A DNA stretch of 32,274 bases from assembly GCA_017984315.1 (NCBI GenBank), contig JAGNZR010000011.1:1-32274 (forward strand), given 5' to 3'. Positions 16,533 through 25,156 of this stretch are shown piece by piece; within the stretch, counting starts at the first letter, position 1; the number at the start of each line of letters is the position of its first letter. The DNA is from Fusobacteriaceae bacterium (GTDB taxonomy: Bacteria; Fusobacteriota; Fusobacteriia; Fusobacteriales; Fusobacteriaceae). The notes beneath the pieces are model-generated. The model had not been told where the DNA came from. It was given only the letters and a program-made list of their open reading frames with translations, and searched no databases. The position numbers were made by a program, and so were the translations under genes.

Positions 16533-17369
16533 CTAATTAGAATATTTTTTGTTTAAGGCTTTTATTATTGCATAAGTTTCAGAGTCTATATCTCCATTAG
16601 CTTTTTCTGGTCTAAATCTAAGTTGGAATGCGTAAATAACTTTTCTTGATTCATCATCCCAAATATCAGTATCATTTATATCATACCCATATTTTTTAAA
16701 CTCTTTTTTTATATCTAAAGGGGAAAGTGTGCAAAATCTATTTTTGCTCATTATATCCCTCTTATCACTTTCATCATACCAGTGACCAAGACCATACTTG
16801 AAATACAGTTCTTTCCAAGGAAAATATGGTCCAGGATCTTGTTTTCTTTGAGGAGCAATATCAGAATGAGCAACAATATATTTATCATTAACTTTGTATT
16901 GTTCTTTCAAATATGTTACAAGAAAAGCAACTTTTCTAATCTGAGCATCAGTAAATTCGTAATAATAATCTTTTGGTCTAAAATTCATTTTATTATCCTC
17001 AATTGGTGTAAATGGAAGGTTAGTATTATATCCAAAATTAACAATCTCAATACCTATAGAGGAATCGTTTATATTAGTTCTACCATCAAAAGAGCTTTTA
17101 CCGGCATGCCAGGCTCTTTCATTATCAGGAACTAAAGAGAAAATAGGGTCATCATCTTTAGTTGTAACAACATAATGTACGCTTACATTGTCACGAGTTA
17201 AGACTCTTAAAGATTTTTCATCATTAAGAGCAGTGTAGTGGAGTACTATGAATTTAATCCTAGAATCTTTATTTTTAGCAACATAAGTGGAAGTGTCAAC
17301 ATCGTAGGTTTGAACAGATGAACATCCAAATAAAAGCAGTGTAATCAGTATAATAGCAATTTTTTTCAT
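16533..17369 (-). CDS. Lipoprotein N-acetylmuramoyl-L-alanine amidase (amidase_2, AmiD-like)
   Basis: The 278-residue protein has a lipoprotein signal (MKKIAIILITLLLFGC, lipidated Cys16), so it should sit on the inner or outer membrane facing the periplasm. The amidase_2 domain (about 36-190) has zinc ligands H44 in VLHYT, H168 in VAHSD and D178 in KQDPGPYFPW. RAWHAGKSSF and SSIGIEIVN are further family motifs. A C-terminal peptidoglycan-binding domain (about 215-272) follows. The expected job is cutting the bond between MurNAc and the stem peptide, or trimming recycled anhydro-muropeptides as AmiD does. GGGGAG precedes the ATG. It is divergent from the HU gene. Confidence 0.9.
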   Translation of the reverse strand: MKKIAIILITLLLFGCSSVQTYDVDTSTYVAKNKDSRIKFIVLHYTALNDEKSLRVLTRDNVSVHYVVTTKDDDPIFSLVPDNERAWHAGKSSFDGRTNINDSSIGIEIVNFGYNTNLPFTPIEDNKMNFRPKDYYYEFTDAQIRKVAFLVTYLKEQYKVNDKYIVAHSDIAPQRKQDPGPYFPWKELYFKYGLGHWYDESDKRDIMSKNRFCTLSPLDIKKEFKKYGYDINDTDIWDDESRKVIYAFQLRFRPEKANGDIDSETYAIIKALNKKYSN

Positions 17370-17400
17370 AATATCTCCCCAAATTTGTATTTGACATTAT

Positions 17401-17430
17401 ATTATACACATAAACTACATTAAAAATCAA
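17401..17430 (-). promoter_or_regulatory. Promoter for the amidase gene
   Basis: On the minus strand, TTGATT (17430-17425) and TATAAT (17406-17401) are 18 bases apart. The -10 box is perfect. It lies back to back with the HU promoter in the 146-base divergent region. Confidence 0.5.
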
Positions 17431-17446
17431 CAAGAGCAAAAAAAAA

Positions 17447-17475
17447 TTGAATTTCTTTCTTTTATATGGTATAAC
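17447..17475 (+). promoter_or_regulatory. Promoter for the HU gene
   Basis: TTGAAT (17447-17452) and TATAAC (17470-17475) are 17 bases apart, and TGG before the -10 box makes it an extended -10 element. Transcription would start near 17482, about 34 bases before the HU start. Confidence 0.55.
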
Positions 17476-17515
17476 CATTAAGGTATTTAATTTATTATTA
17501 GGAGGAAACACAAGC

Positions 17516-17791
17516 ATGACAAAAAAAGATTTTATAAAATTACTATCAGACAAAGGTATTTTCGCTTCAAAAGTAGAGGCTGAAAGAAAGATAGATGCTA
17601 TTTTTGATGAGATGGAGTTATTATTCAAATCTGGTGAAGATTTAAACTTTATAGGTTTTGGTAAATTTGAAGTTGTTGAAAGAGCAGCAAGAACAGGAAG
17701 AAATCCTAAAACAGGTGAAGAGATTAAAATAGATCCTAAAAAAGCAATTAAATTTAAACCAGGAAAAAAATTAGTAGACGCTTTAAACTAA
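17516..17791 (+). CDS. hup: HU family DNA-binding protein
   Basis: The 91-residue protein has the standard length of HU, the dimeric nucleoid protein that bends DNA. It shows the N-terminal helices (MTKKDFIKLLSDKGIF), then GFGKFEVVERAARTGRNPKT, the conserved arm region with the proline that intercalates into DNA, and the C-terminal KFKPGKKLVDAL. The ATG at 17516 follows AGGAGG by ten bases. A longer in-frame extension from a TTG at 17447 overlaps the promoter and is not used. The gene stands alone between its own promoter and a strong terminator. Whether it is HU or a sequence-specific IHF-like relative cannot be settled, but HU fits. Confidence 0.95.
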   Translation: MTKKDFIKLLSDKGIFASKVEAERKIDAIFDEMELLFKSGEDLNFIGFGKFEVVERAARTGRNPKTGEEIKIDPKKAIKFKPGKKLVDALN

Positions 17792-17808
17792 TATTTATTA
17801 ATATGAAA

Positions 17809-17844
17809 AAAGACTATAAACAGTGTGTTTGTAGTCTTTTTTTT
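17809..17844 (+). terminator. Terminator after the HU gene
   Basis: AAAGACTATAAAC (17809-17821) and GTTTGTAGTCTTT (17827-17839) form a 13-pair stem with one T-G pair around loop AGTGT, followed by a long T-run. Confidence 0.92.
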
Positions 17845-17924
17845 ACTTTTTGTTAGGAGAAAATTAAGTAATGCATTATAATAGACTAATATATAACTTA
17901 ATTAAATATTTTATAGAGGGGATT

Positions 17925-18920
17925 ATGAAAAAGCATAATAAAATTTTAATTACAGGAATCACTTTAATTATTTTATCAGCACTATTTTTTTTAGAGAAAG
18001 GGTATTTTGAAATAGATATATTAAATTTTATATTAAATTCAGATAATTTATCATCAGAACAGCAGGGGCAGATGAGAATAATTCAATATATAAGAGCCCC
18101 TAGAATAATAGTAGCACTTCTAGTAGGTGGAATTTTGAGTATAAGTGGAGTTATATTCCAAGGAGTACTTTTTAATCCTCTTGCAGATTCTTATATATTG
18201 GGAGTGGCATCTGGCGCTTCATTTGGAGCAGCACTGTCGATATATTTTGGTATGAATCAATTTAAAGAGTTCACAATAGTAATAATGGCTTTTATATTTT
18301 CCATGCTTTCTTTATATTTTGTTCTTAGAGTATCCAAAAAAAATGGTACACTTAACTCTAATACACTGATCCTGTCAGGAGTAATAATATCATCATTTTT
18401 TTCAGCAGGGTTAAGTTTTTTACAGTTTTTAAAAGGGAGTGAAGTACAAGAGATAATATTTTGGATAATGGGAAGTTTCTCTTCAAAAACCTGGATAGAT
18501 GTATGGATATTATTGGTATCATCTATAATAGGATTAGGAATTTTCACAATATACAGTAAATCACTTAATATAATCTCTTTAGGAGATAGAGTGGCTAAAG
18601 CCAATGGTGTAGATGTAAAAAAAGTAAAAAGGATTTTACTTATAACAGCTTCTTTCTTATCAGCAGCTGTAGTTTCTACAACTGGGGTTATAGGGTTTAT
18701 AGGGCTTATGGTTCCACACCTTATTAGAAGCGTTGTTGGAAGTGACAATAGTCGAGTTATTCCTATATCATTTGTATATGGTGGATTAATAACTATGCTG
18801 GCGGACAATATTATAAGGGTATATTTTCCAAGTGAAATACCTGTAGGTGTTATAACAGCGCTGTTTGGAGCACCATTCTTTATCTTTATTTTTAGGAAAA
18901 AAATATTGGGGAGATTCTAA
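17925..18920 (+). CDS. FecCD-family ABC transporter permease (iron/cobalamin type)
   Basis: The 331-residue protein has about ten membrane segments and matches BtuC/FecCD/FhuB permeases, which import iron-siderophore, haem or cobalamin. Family motifs are the N-terminal region RAPRIIVALLVGGILSISG, then FNPLADSYILGVASGASFGA, and the C-terminal GFIGLMVPHLIRSVVGSDN that contacts the ATPase. Two starts are possible: ATG 17925 with AGAGGGG just upstream (preferred; it gives normal length) and ATG 17871 with AGGAGA further upstream, which adds 18 residues. The ATPase follows with no gap. No substrate-binding protein or outer-membrane receptor is in the window, so the substrate is unknown. I saw no convincing Fur box upstream. 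Confidence 0.88.
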   Translation: MKKHNKILITGITLIILSALFFLEKGYFEIDILNFILNSDNLSSEQQGQMRIIQYIRAPRIIVALLVGGILSISGVIFQGVLFNPLADSYILGVASGASFGAALSIYFGMNQFKEFTIVIMAFIFSMLSLYFVLRVSKKNGTLNSNTLILSGVIISSFFSAGLSFLQFLKGSEVQEIIFWIMGSFSSKTWIDVWILLVSSIIGLGIFTIYSKSLNIISLGDRVAKANGVDVKKVKRILLITASFLSAAVVSTTGVIGFIGLMVPHLIRSVVGSDNSRVIPISFVYGGLITMLADNIIRVYFPSEIPVGVITALFGAPFFIFIFRKKILGRF

Positions 18921-19691
18921 ATGATAAAATTAAAAGATATAAACTACTCAATTGAAGATAAAAAAATACTCCATGATATAAATTTAGAATTTGAAAAAGG
19001 TAAATTTTACGGATTAATTGGGCCTAATGGAAGCGGTAAATCAACGCTTTTAGATATAATAGTGGGGCACAAAGAGTTTGATAATGGGGAAATATTAATA
19101 GAGGATAAAAAGTTAAAAGAATATAAAATTGTAGACTATGCTAAAAAAATTGCTCTAGTTCCTCAAGAGTTTGACACACATTTTAATTATACAGCAAGGG
19201 AGATAATTGAAATGGGGCGTTATCCATATATAAATAATGAAAATGAGAGTGTAGCTGGTAAAAAGTTAATTGATCATTTTATACATAAATTTGCTATAGA
19301 AAAACTCCTAGAAAAAAGCATAACAGAGATGAGTGGTGGAGAGAGGCAAAGAGTGCTGTTTATAAAGGCATTAGTTCAAGATACAGATTATATACTTTTA
19401 GATGAGGCAACTTCTAATTTAGATCTATTTAATACACATAAACTTATGCACGAAATTTTAAAAGAGATAAAAGAAAAGGAAAAAAGCGTAATTGCAGTTA
19501 TTCATGACATGAATTTAGCTTCTCTTTATTGCGATGAGATTATCATGTTAAAAAATGGAAGGGTTATTGCAAAAGACAAAAAAGATAATGTATTGGTTCA
19601 TGATAAAATAAAAGAGTTGTTCAATGTAGAATCTGAAATAATAGATTCTAAGGGAAAAAGAATAATTTTTTCTTATTTAGATAAAAAATAA
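18921..19691 (+). CDS. ABC transporter ATP-binding protein (FecE/BtuD type)
   Basis: The 256-residue cytoplasmic ATPase drives the permease encoded directly upstream. It has Walker A GPNGSGKST (34-42), the Q-loop around VPQEF (80-84), signature MSGGERQRV (137-145), Walker B YILLDEATSNLD (157-168) and the switch histidine H195 in VIHDMNLA. The start ATG follows the permease stop (TAA) immediately, with GGGGAG as its binding site inside the permease end, so translation is probably coupled. The type fits iron or cobalamin importers; the substrate is unknown. Confidence 0.92.
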   Translation: MIKLKDINYSIEDKKILHDINLEFEKGKFYGLIGPNGSGKSTLLDIIVGHKEFDNGEILIEDKKLKEYKIVDYAKKIALVPQEFDTHFNYTAREIIEMGRYPYINNENESVAGKKLIDHFIHKFAIEKLLEKSITEMSGGERQRVLFIKALVQDTDYILLDEATSNLDLFNTHKLMHEILKEIKEKEKSVIAVIHDMNLASLYCDEIIMLKNGRVIAKDKKDNVLVHDKIKELFNVESEIIDSKGKRIIFSYLDKK

Positions 19692-19700
19692 AAAATGATA

Positions 19701-19726
19701 TTAAATGCAAATCGCATTTAAGGAGG
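19701..19726 (+). promoter_or_regulatory. Hairpin overlapping the ribosome binding site of the aminopeptidase gene
   Basis: TTAAATGC (19701-19708) and GCATTTAA (19714-19721) form a perfect eight-pair inverted repeat with loop AAATC. The last two bases of the right arm are the first two of AAGGAGG (19720-19726). It could tune ribosome access, or be a protein operator; nothing in the window shows which. Confidence 0.4.
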
Positions 19727-19731
19727 AAAAG

Positions 19732-21156
19732 ATGTTTAATAAAAAAGTATATGTAGAGAGAAGAGAAGAGTTATGTAAAATAATGAAAAAAGGGATAGGA
19801 GTGTTTTTAGGAAATGGAGATTCACCTAAAAATTATTTAGATAACTGCTATGAATTTTCTCAAGATTCAACATTTTTATACTACTTTGGATTAAATAGAG
19901 CTAACTTAGTTGCAGTAATAGATTTTTCAAATGGAGATACATATATTTCAGGAGTAGATTTTACATTAGATGATATGATTTGGATGGGTGAGCAAAAAAC
20001 AATTTTAGAGTGTTCTAAAGAATATGGAATAAATAAATTTATACAGGATAAAAAACTAAAAGAATTTATTTTAGATAAATCAGAGGGAACAGATGAAGAT
20101 GATGAGGATTACTACCAAGAGATCCTTTATATAGAGCCGTATAGGGCAGATTTAACAATAAAGTTAGCAGAACTTTTAGATATAGAGATTTCAGAGGTTT
20201 TAACATACTCCTCTCTAAAATTAAAAAAAGCTGTTATTCAACAAAGAAATATAAAGTCTCAAGAAGAGATAGTTGAGATAGAAAGAGCTGTAAACATCAC
20301 TAGAGAGATGCACTTAAAAGCTATGGAGATAATAAGACCAGATATTTATGAGTATGAAATAAAGGCAGAAGTGGAAAAAGTTGCTGAAAAATATAATTGT
20401 ACAACATCTTTTCAGACTATAGCAACGATACATGGAGAGACACTTCATAATCATAACTATAATAACCTTTTAAAAGAGGGAGATATACTGCTTTTAGATT
20501 GTGGTGCAAGAACAGAGCTGGGATATTGTGGAGATATGACAACAGTTATTCCTGTATCTGGAAAATTTAGTGAAAAACAAAAAGAGATATATGGAATTTT
20601 AATAGAGATGTTTGACGCTGCTGTATCTAAATTAAAACCTGAAGTTGAATATAGAGAAGCTTATTTAGCTTCATCTAAAGTTTTAATAGAGGGGATGAAA
20701 AGGTTAGGGATGTTAACAGGGCAAACAGAAGAGATATTAGAAAAAGGTGCTCATGCTCTGTTCTTCCCTCATGGACTGGGGCATATGCTGGGAATGGATG
20801 TACATGACTGTGAAAATCTAGGGGAAGAGTATGTTGGTTATGATGAAGGAAAGAGTAGAGATAAAAGGCCTGGACATGGTAGTCTAAGACTGGCTAGAAC
20901 TCTAAAAGTTGGACATGTATTTACAGTTGAACCTGGAATTTATTTTATACCTAGATTTATAGAAAACTGGAAATCAAAAGGATTATTTAAAGAGCATTTA
21001 AATTACTCAGAAATAGAAAAATATAGTGATTTTGGTGGAATGAGATATGAAGGGGATTTTGTAATAACAGAAGACTCTTCAAGAAGACTTGGTGATAGAA
21101 TGCCAAAATTATACACAGAAGTTGAAGAGTTAACAGGGAAAAATAAAAAATGTTAG
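19732..21156 (+). CDS. M24B family metallopeptidase, Xaa-Pro aminopeptidase
   Basis: The 474-residue cytoplasmic enzyme removes an N-terminal residue that precedes proline. An aminopeptidase P N-terminal domain (about 1-160, with FLYYFGLNRANLVAVI) is followed by the pita-bread catalytic domain. Metal ligands are visible as D256 in LDCGAR, D268 in YCGDMTT, H351 in FPHGLGH, E400 in TVEPGIY and E440 in RYEGDFV. The start is ATG 19732, five bases after AAGGAGG; an in-frame ATG at 19705 would lie in the hairpin. The gene is 40 bases after the ABC ATPase, and its end overlaps the malQ start by seven bases. It would complement the Opp transporter and the M19 dipeptidase in peptide use. Confidence 0.9.
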   Translation: MFNKKVYVERREELCKIMKKGIGVFLGNGDSPKNYLDNCYEFSQDSTFLYYFGLNRANLVAVIDFSNGDTYISGVDFTLDDMIWMGEQKTILECSKEYGINKFIQDKKLKEFILDKSEGTDEDDEDYYQEILYIEPYRADLTIKLAELLDIEISEVLTYSSLKLKKAVIQQRNIKSQEEIVEIERAVNITREMHLKAMEIIRPDIYEYEIKAEVEKVAEKYNCTTSFQTIATIHGETLHNHNYNNLLKEGDILLLDCGARTELGYCGDMTTVIPVSGKFSEKQKEIYGILIEMFDAAVSKLKPEVEYREAYLASSKVLIEGMKRLGMLTGQTEEILEKGAHALFFPHGLGHMLGMDVHDCENLGEEYVGYDEGKSRDKRPGHGSLRLARTLKVGHVFTVEPGIYFIPRFIENWKSKGLFKEHLNYSEIEKYSDFGGMRYEGDFVITEDSSRRLGDRMPKLYTEVEELTGKNKKC

Positions 21157-24100
21157 GGCGAAGTAGTGGGGTGCTTATGCATATAAGCTCTCTACCTAAT
21201 GATACAGGGATTGGAGATTTTGGAAAGAGTGCATATGAATTTATTGATTTTTTAAAAGAAGCAGGTCAAAGTTTGTGGCAAATTCTACCTTTAGGTCCAA
21301 CAGGGTATGAGGATTCCCCTTATCAATCTTTTTCATCTTTTGCAGGAAATCCATATTTTATTAATTTAGATTATCTTGTAGAAGAGGGTTTTTTGCACCT
21401 AAATGATTTAAGCAATTTAAAAGAAAAAAATAATGTAGATGTTGTAGATTATGGATTTATTTATAAAGAGAAAATGAATGTTTTAAGAAAAGCATTCAAT
21501 AATTTTTTAATATTTAATGCCAAAGGTGAAATTGAGGTTTTCAAAAAGGAAAACAGTTATTGGTTAGAAGATTATTCTCTTTATATGGCACTTAAAAAAA
21601 ATTTTAAGGATAAAATCTGGCTGCATTGGCCTAAAGAGTATAAAGATAGAGATAAAAATGCCCTTAAAAAAATAAAAGATGAGTTAAAAATAGAGATTGA
21701 GTATCAAAATTTTTTACAATACGAATTTTATAAGCAATGGAAAAATTTAAAGAAGTATGCCAATTTAAAAGGGATAAAAATAATAGGTGATATCCCTATA
21801 TTTGTGGCTTTAGATAGCTCTGATATATGGGCTAATAATGATATGTTTTTACTTGATAAAGATAAATCTCCTTTAAAAGTTTCTGGTTGTCCACCAGATG
21901 CTTTTAGTGAAGAGGGACAGTTATGGGGAAACCCTTTATATGACTGGTCTTTTTTGAAAAAAAACAGCTACTCTTGGTGGATAGAAAGAGTGAGATACTC
22001 CTTTAATCAATATGATATAGTGAGGATAGACCATTTTAGGGGGTTTGAATCTTACTGGGAGATTCCAGCAGATGCTGTTAATGCAAAAAATGGTAAATGG
22101 CAAAAAGGTCCAGGAATTGATTTTTTTAATACCCTAGAAAGAGCTTTAGGGAAAAAAGATATTATTGCAGAAGATCTAGGATTTTTAACACCTGATGTTA
22201 AAATGCTTTTAAGAAAAACTAAATTTCCTGGGATGAAAGTTTTACTTTTTGCTTTTGATTCTGAGCACGAAAGTGATTATCTACCTCATAAATATGATTT
22301 AAATTCAATAGCTTATGTAGGAACTCATGATAATGAAACTGTTGTTGGATGGTATGAAACTGTAAGCTTAAAAGATAAAAAATATTGTGATGAGTACTTA
22401 AAAACTATAAAGGGTGTTACATCTAAAGAGATAAATTGGAAATTTATAGAGGCGGCCTGGAGTAGTAAATCTGTGGTAGCAATAGCTCAAATTCAAGATT
22501 TTTTAGGGCTTAATAATCTAGCTAGGATGAATAAACCTTCAACAGAGAGTGGAAATTGGAGTTGGAGATTGAATAAAAAATTACTAACAAAAGAGTTAGC
22601 CAAGAGAATGAAAAAATTGACTGTAGATAATAGTAGAAAAGTAGATTTTGATGAAAAATATAATGTTAAAAGGAACACATTATTGGAGGGATCAAATATG
22701 AAATTGTCTGTAGAAGATATAAAAAAAGGGATAAATAAAAATTTACTTCAAGATTTTTCAACAAAATTGGAGTATGCAGAAAAACATGAAATATACCAAG
22801 CTTTAACAAAAACTATTTTAGACAAAATTAGTACTAATTGGGTAAATACAGCTGATAAATATCAAGAAAATAAGCAGGTTCACTATTTTTCTTCAGAGTT
22901 CTTAATGGGAAGAGCATTTGGGAATAATCTTATTAATCTTGGAATGATGGATAATGTAAAGCAAGCAATAAATGAACTGGGTATAGACTACAATATTATT
23001 GAAGAGAGTGAAGAGGATGCAGGAACAGGAAATGGTGGACTTGGAAGACTTGCAGCATGTTTTATTGAATCCCTAGCAACACTTAATTTACCAGGAATAG
23101 GTTACAGTATTAGATATAAAAATGGTATTTTTAATCAGAAGATAGAAAATGGTTATCAAGTAGAATATCCAGAAACATGGCTAAAATATGGGGATGCATG
23201 GTCTATAAAAAAATTAGGAGATGAAGTGATTGTAAATTTTAAAGATTTTTCAGTAAGAGCAATCCCTTATGATACACCTATTTTTGGTTATGGAACGAAC
23301 AATGTAAATACACTTAGATTATGGGAAGCAGCTCCAATGGTAGATTTTAATTATTCAGCTTTTAATGCACAAGATTATAACAGTGCTTTATATGAAGCTA
23401 ATAGAGTTGAAGATATCTCAAGAATACTTTATCCAAATGATTCAACTAATGAAGGGAAGAAACTTAGATTAAGACAGCAGTATTTCTTTGTTTCAGCTTC
23501 TTTGCAAGATATTGTAAAAAAATATAAAAGAGTACATGGAGATGATTTTAGCAAGTTTTCTAACTTGACAGTGATACAACTAAATGACACTCATCCAACA
23601 GTGGCAATTCCTGAGCTTATGAGAATATTGTGTGAGCAAGAGAGAATGTCATGGTATGAAGCTTGGGCAGTTGTTACTAAGACTTTTGCTTATACAAATC
23701 ATACAATTTTAGCTGAGGCATTAGAGAAATGGTGGATAGGTCTTTATGAGGAGATTTTACCTAATATTTATAATATAATCAGAAGAATAAATGAACAATT
23801 ATTGGGAGAGCTACGTACTATTTATCCAGACGACGGGGCTAAACACCATAGAATGGCTATAATACAAGGAGATTTAATTCATATGGCATGGCTTGCAATA
23901 TATGGAAGCTCATATGTAAATGGAGTTGCAGCCCTTCATACAGAGCTTTTAAAACATGAAGAGTTAAAAGAGTGGTATGAGTTATATCCAGAAAAATTTC
24001 AAAATAAAACAAACGGAATTACTCAGAGAAGATGGTTACTGCTTTCAAATCCAGAGTTATCAAAATTTATTACCTCTTTAATTGGTGATACATGGATAAA

Positions 24101-25079
24101 AGATCTTTCTCAACTTAAAAGATTAGAAGAGTATGCAAATGATAAAGATGTGTTAAATAAATTTATTGAAATAAAATCTGGTAAAAAATATGAACTTGCA
24201 AATTATTTAGAAAAAGCTCAAGGAGAAGTAATTAATACCAGTTCAATATTTGATGTTCAAGTTAAGAGATTGCATGAATATAAAAGACAGCTACTGAATA
24301 TATTCCATGTAATTGATCTTTATAATACATTGAAGCATGATCCTAATATTGATATGGCTCCTGTAACATATATTTTTGGTTCTAAAGCAGCACCTGGATA
24401 TAGAAGAGCTAAAGGGATAATTAAATTAATCAATGAAGTTGCAAAAAAAATAAATGAGGATCCTGTAATTAGTAAAAAAATTAAAGTTGTCTTTGTGGAA
24501 AATTATAGAGTCTCTTTAGCTCATCTGATTTTCCCAGCAGCAGATATTTCAGAGCAGATATCTACAGCAGGAAAAGAAGCTTCTGGAACTGGAAATATGA
24601 AGTTTATGCTAAATGGTGGATTGACATTGGGGACTTTAGATGGTGCTAATATAGAGATTGTTGAAGAAGCAGGAGCAGAGAATAATTTTATATTTGGTCT
24701 TACAGTAGAAGAGATAAATGAGATTAAAAAAATTGGTTATAACCCGTTAAACTATTATAATTCAGTTTCTGGGCTTAAAGCAGTTATAGACTCTTTAGTT
24801 GATGGAACATTTGATGATAATGGGAAAGGGTATTTTAGAGATATATACAACTCACTCCTTTATGGAACTGATTGGCATCAACCAGATGAATATTTTGTTT
24901 TAAAAGATTTTGAAGCCTATAGAAATATTCAAAAAATGGCTAATAATGCATATAAAGACAGAGAAGGATGGGCTAAAAAAGCTTGGTTCAATATTGCCAA
25001 TGCTGGAAAATTTTCATCAGATAGAACTATAGCACAGTATGCAAAAGAGATTTGGGATATTAAATCTGTAAAAATTTAA
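21150..25079 (+). CDS. malQ-glgP: Fused 4-alpha-glucanotransferase and glycogen/maltodextrin phosphorylase
   Basis: One unbroken frame of 1309 codons encodes two enzymes that are normally separate. Residues 1 to about 490 are MalQ (GH77), which moves glucan chains between maltodextrins: SPYQSFSSFAGNPYFI, GDIPIFVA, nucleophile D294 in RIDHFRGFE, acid/base E341 in IIAEDLGF, D394 in GTHDNE. Residues 517-1309 are GlgP (GT35), which releases glucose-1-phosphate: EDAGTGNGGLGRLAACF, IQLNDTHPT, and the pyridoxal-phosphate lysine at 1151 in GTGNMKF. The joint, about 491-516, is polar and shows no domain. The GlgP part begins at a methionine with its own ribosome binding site (22685-22690). Both halves have full family length. 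A lost stop codon or a sequencing error could also explain the joined frame. The start ATG overlaps the aminopeptidase stop. Confidence 0.9.
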   Translation: MLGRSSGVLMHISSLPNDTGIGDFGKSAYEFIDFLKEAGQSLWQILPLGPTGYEDSPYQSFSSFAGNPYFINLDYLVEEGFLHLNDLSNLKEKNNVDVVDYGFIYKEKMNVLRKAFNNFLIFNAKGEIEVFKKENSYWLEDYSLYMALKKNFKDKIWLHWPKEYKDRDKNALKKIKDELKIEIEYQNFLQYEFYKQWKNLKKYANLKGIKIIGDIPIFVALDSSDIWANNDMFLLDKDKSPLKVSGCPPDAFSEEGQLWGNPLYDWSFLKKNSYSWWIERVRYSFNQYDIVRIDHFRGFESYWEIPADAVNAKNGKWQKGPGIDFFNTLERALGKKDIIAEDLGFLTPDVKMLLRKTKFPGMKVLLFAFDSEHESDYLPHKYDLNSIAYVGTHDNETVVGWYETVSLKDKKYCDEYLKTIKGVTSKEINWKFIEAAWSSKSVVAIAQIQDFLGLNNLARMNKPSTESGNWSWRLNKKLLTKELAKRMKKLTVDNSRKVDFDEKYNVKRNTLLEGSNMKLSVEDIKKGINKNLLQDFSTKLEYAEKHEIYQALTKTILDKISTNWVNTADKYQENKQVHYFSSEFLMGRAFGNNLINLGMMDNVKQAINELGIDYNIIEESEEDAGTGNGGLGRLAACFIESLATLNLPGIGYSIRYKNGIFNQKIENGYQVEYPETWLKYGDAWSIKKLGDEVIVNFKDFSVRAIPYDTPIFGYGTNNVNTLRLWEAAPMVDFNYSAFNAQDYNSALYEANRVEDISRILYPNDSTNEGKKLRLRQQYFFVSASLQDIVKKYKRVHGDDFSKFSNLTVIQLNDTHPTVAIPELMRILCEQERMSWYEAWAVVTKTFAYTNHTILAEALEKWWIGLYEEILPNIYNIIRRINEQLLGELRTIYPDDGAKHHRMAIIQGDLIHMAWLAIYGSSYVNGVAALHTELLKHEELKEWYELYPEKFQNKTNGITQRRWLLLSNPELSKFITSLIGDTWIKDLSQLKRLEEYANDKDVLNKFIEIKSGKKYELANYLEKAQGEVINTSSIFDVQVKRLHEYKRQLLNIFHVIDLYNTLKHDPNIDMAPVTYIFGSKAAPGYRRAKGIIKLINEVAKKINEDPVISKKIKVVFVENYRVSLAHLIFPAADISEQISTAGKEASGTGNMKFMLNGGLTLGTLDGANIEIVEEAGAENNFIFGLTVEEINEIKKIGYNPLNYYNSVSGLKAVIDSLVDGTFDDNGKGYFRDIYNSLLYGTDWHQPDEYFVLKDFEAYRNIQKMANNAYKDREGWAKKAWFNIANAGKFSSDRTIAQYAKEIWDIKSVKI
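22685..22700 (+). promoter_or_regulatory. Internal ribosome binding site and ATG for glgP inside the fused frame
   Basis: GGAGGG (22685-22690) is followed after seven bases by ATG (22698-22700), in frame with the upstream malQ part. Starting here gives a 793-residue GlgP, the normal length for the family. It looks like the original glgP start, still intact, so free GlgP may be made as well as the fusion. Confidence 0.7.
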
Positions 25080-25099
25080 AATTTTAATTAATAAAAAAA

Positions 25100-25156
25100 G
25101 AGGCTAACTCCTAAAAAATAGATTTTTTTCTATCTTTTAGGTCAGCCTCATTTTTT
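25100..25156. terminator. Bidirectional terminator between malQ-glgP and the EamA gene
   Basis: A long imperfect stem: GAGGCT (25100-25105) with AGCCTC (25144-25149), CCTAAAA with TTTTAGG, and ATAGA with TCTAT around a T-rich loop. T-run 25151-25156 follows on the plus strand, and an A-run (25093-25099) precedes it for the minus strand. Confidence 0.85.

Noticed and set aside
17447-17515. N-terminal extension of HU from a TTG
   Set aside because: HU has a fixed length of about 90 residues; ATG 17516 has AGGAGG, and the extension covers the promoter.
17845-17924. Fur-type operator before the FecCD gene
   Set aside because: AT-rich sequence with TATAAT-like pieces, but no convincing 19-base inverted repeat.
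18257-18808. 183-residue frame opposite the FecCD permease
   Set aside because: Antisense shadow of a clear membrane protein gene; no site, no recognisable family, and the isoleucine/threonine-rich content is typical of the reverse of a membrane gene.
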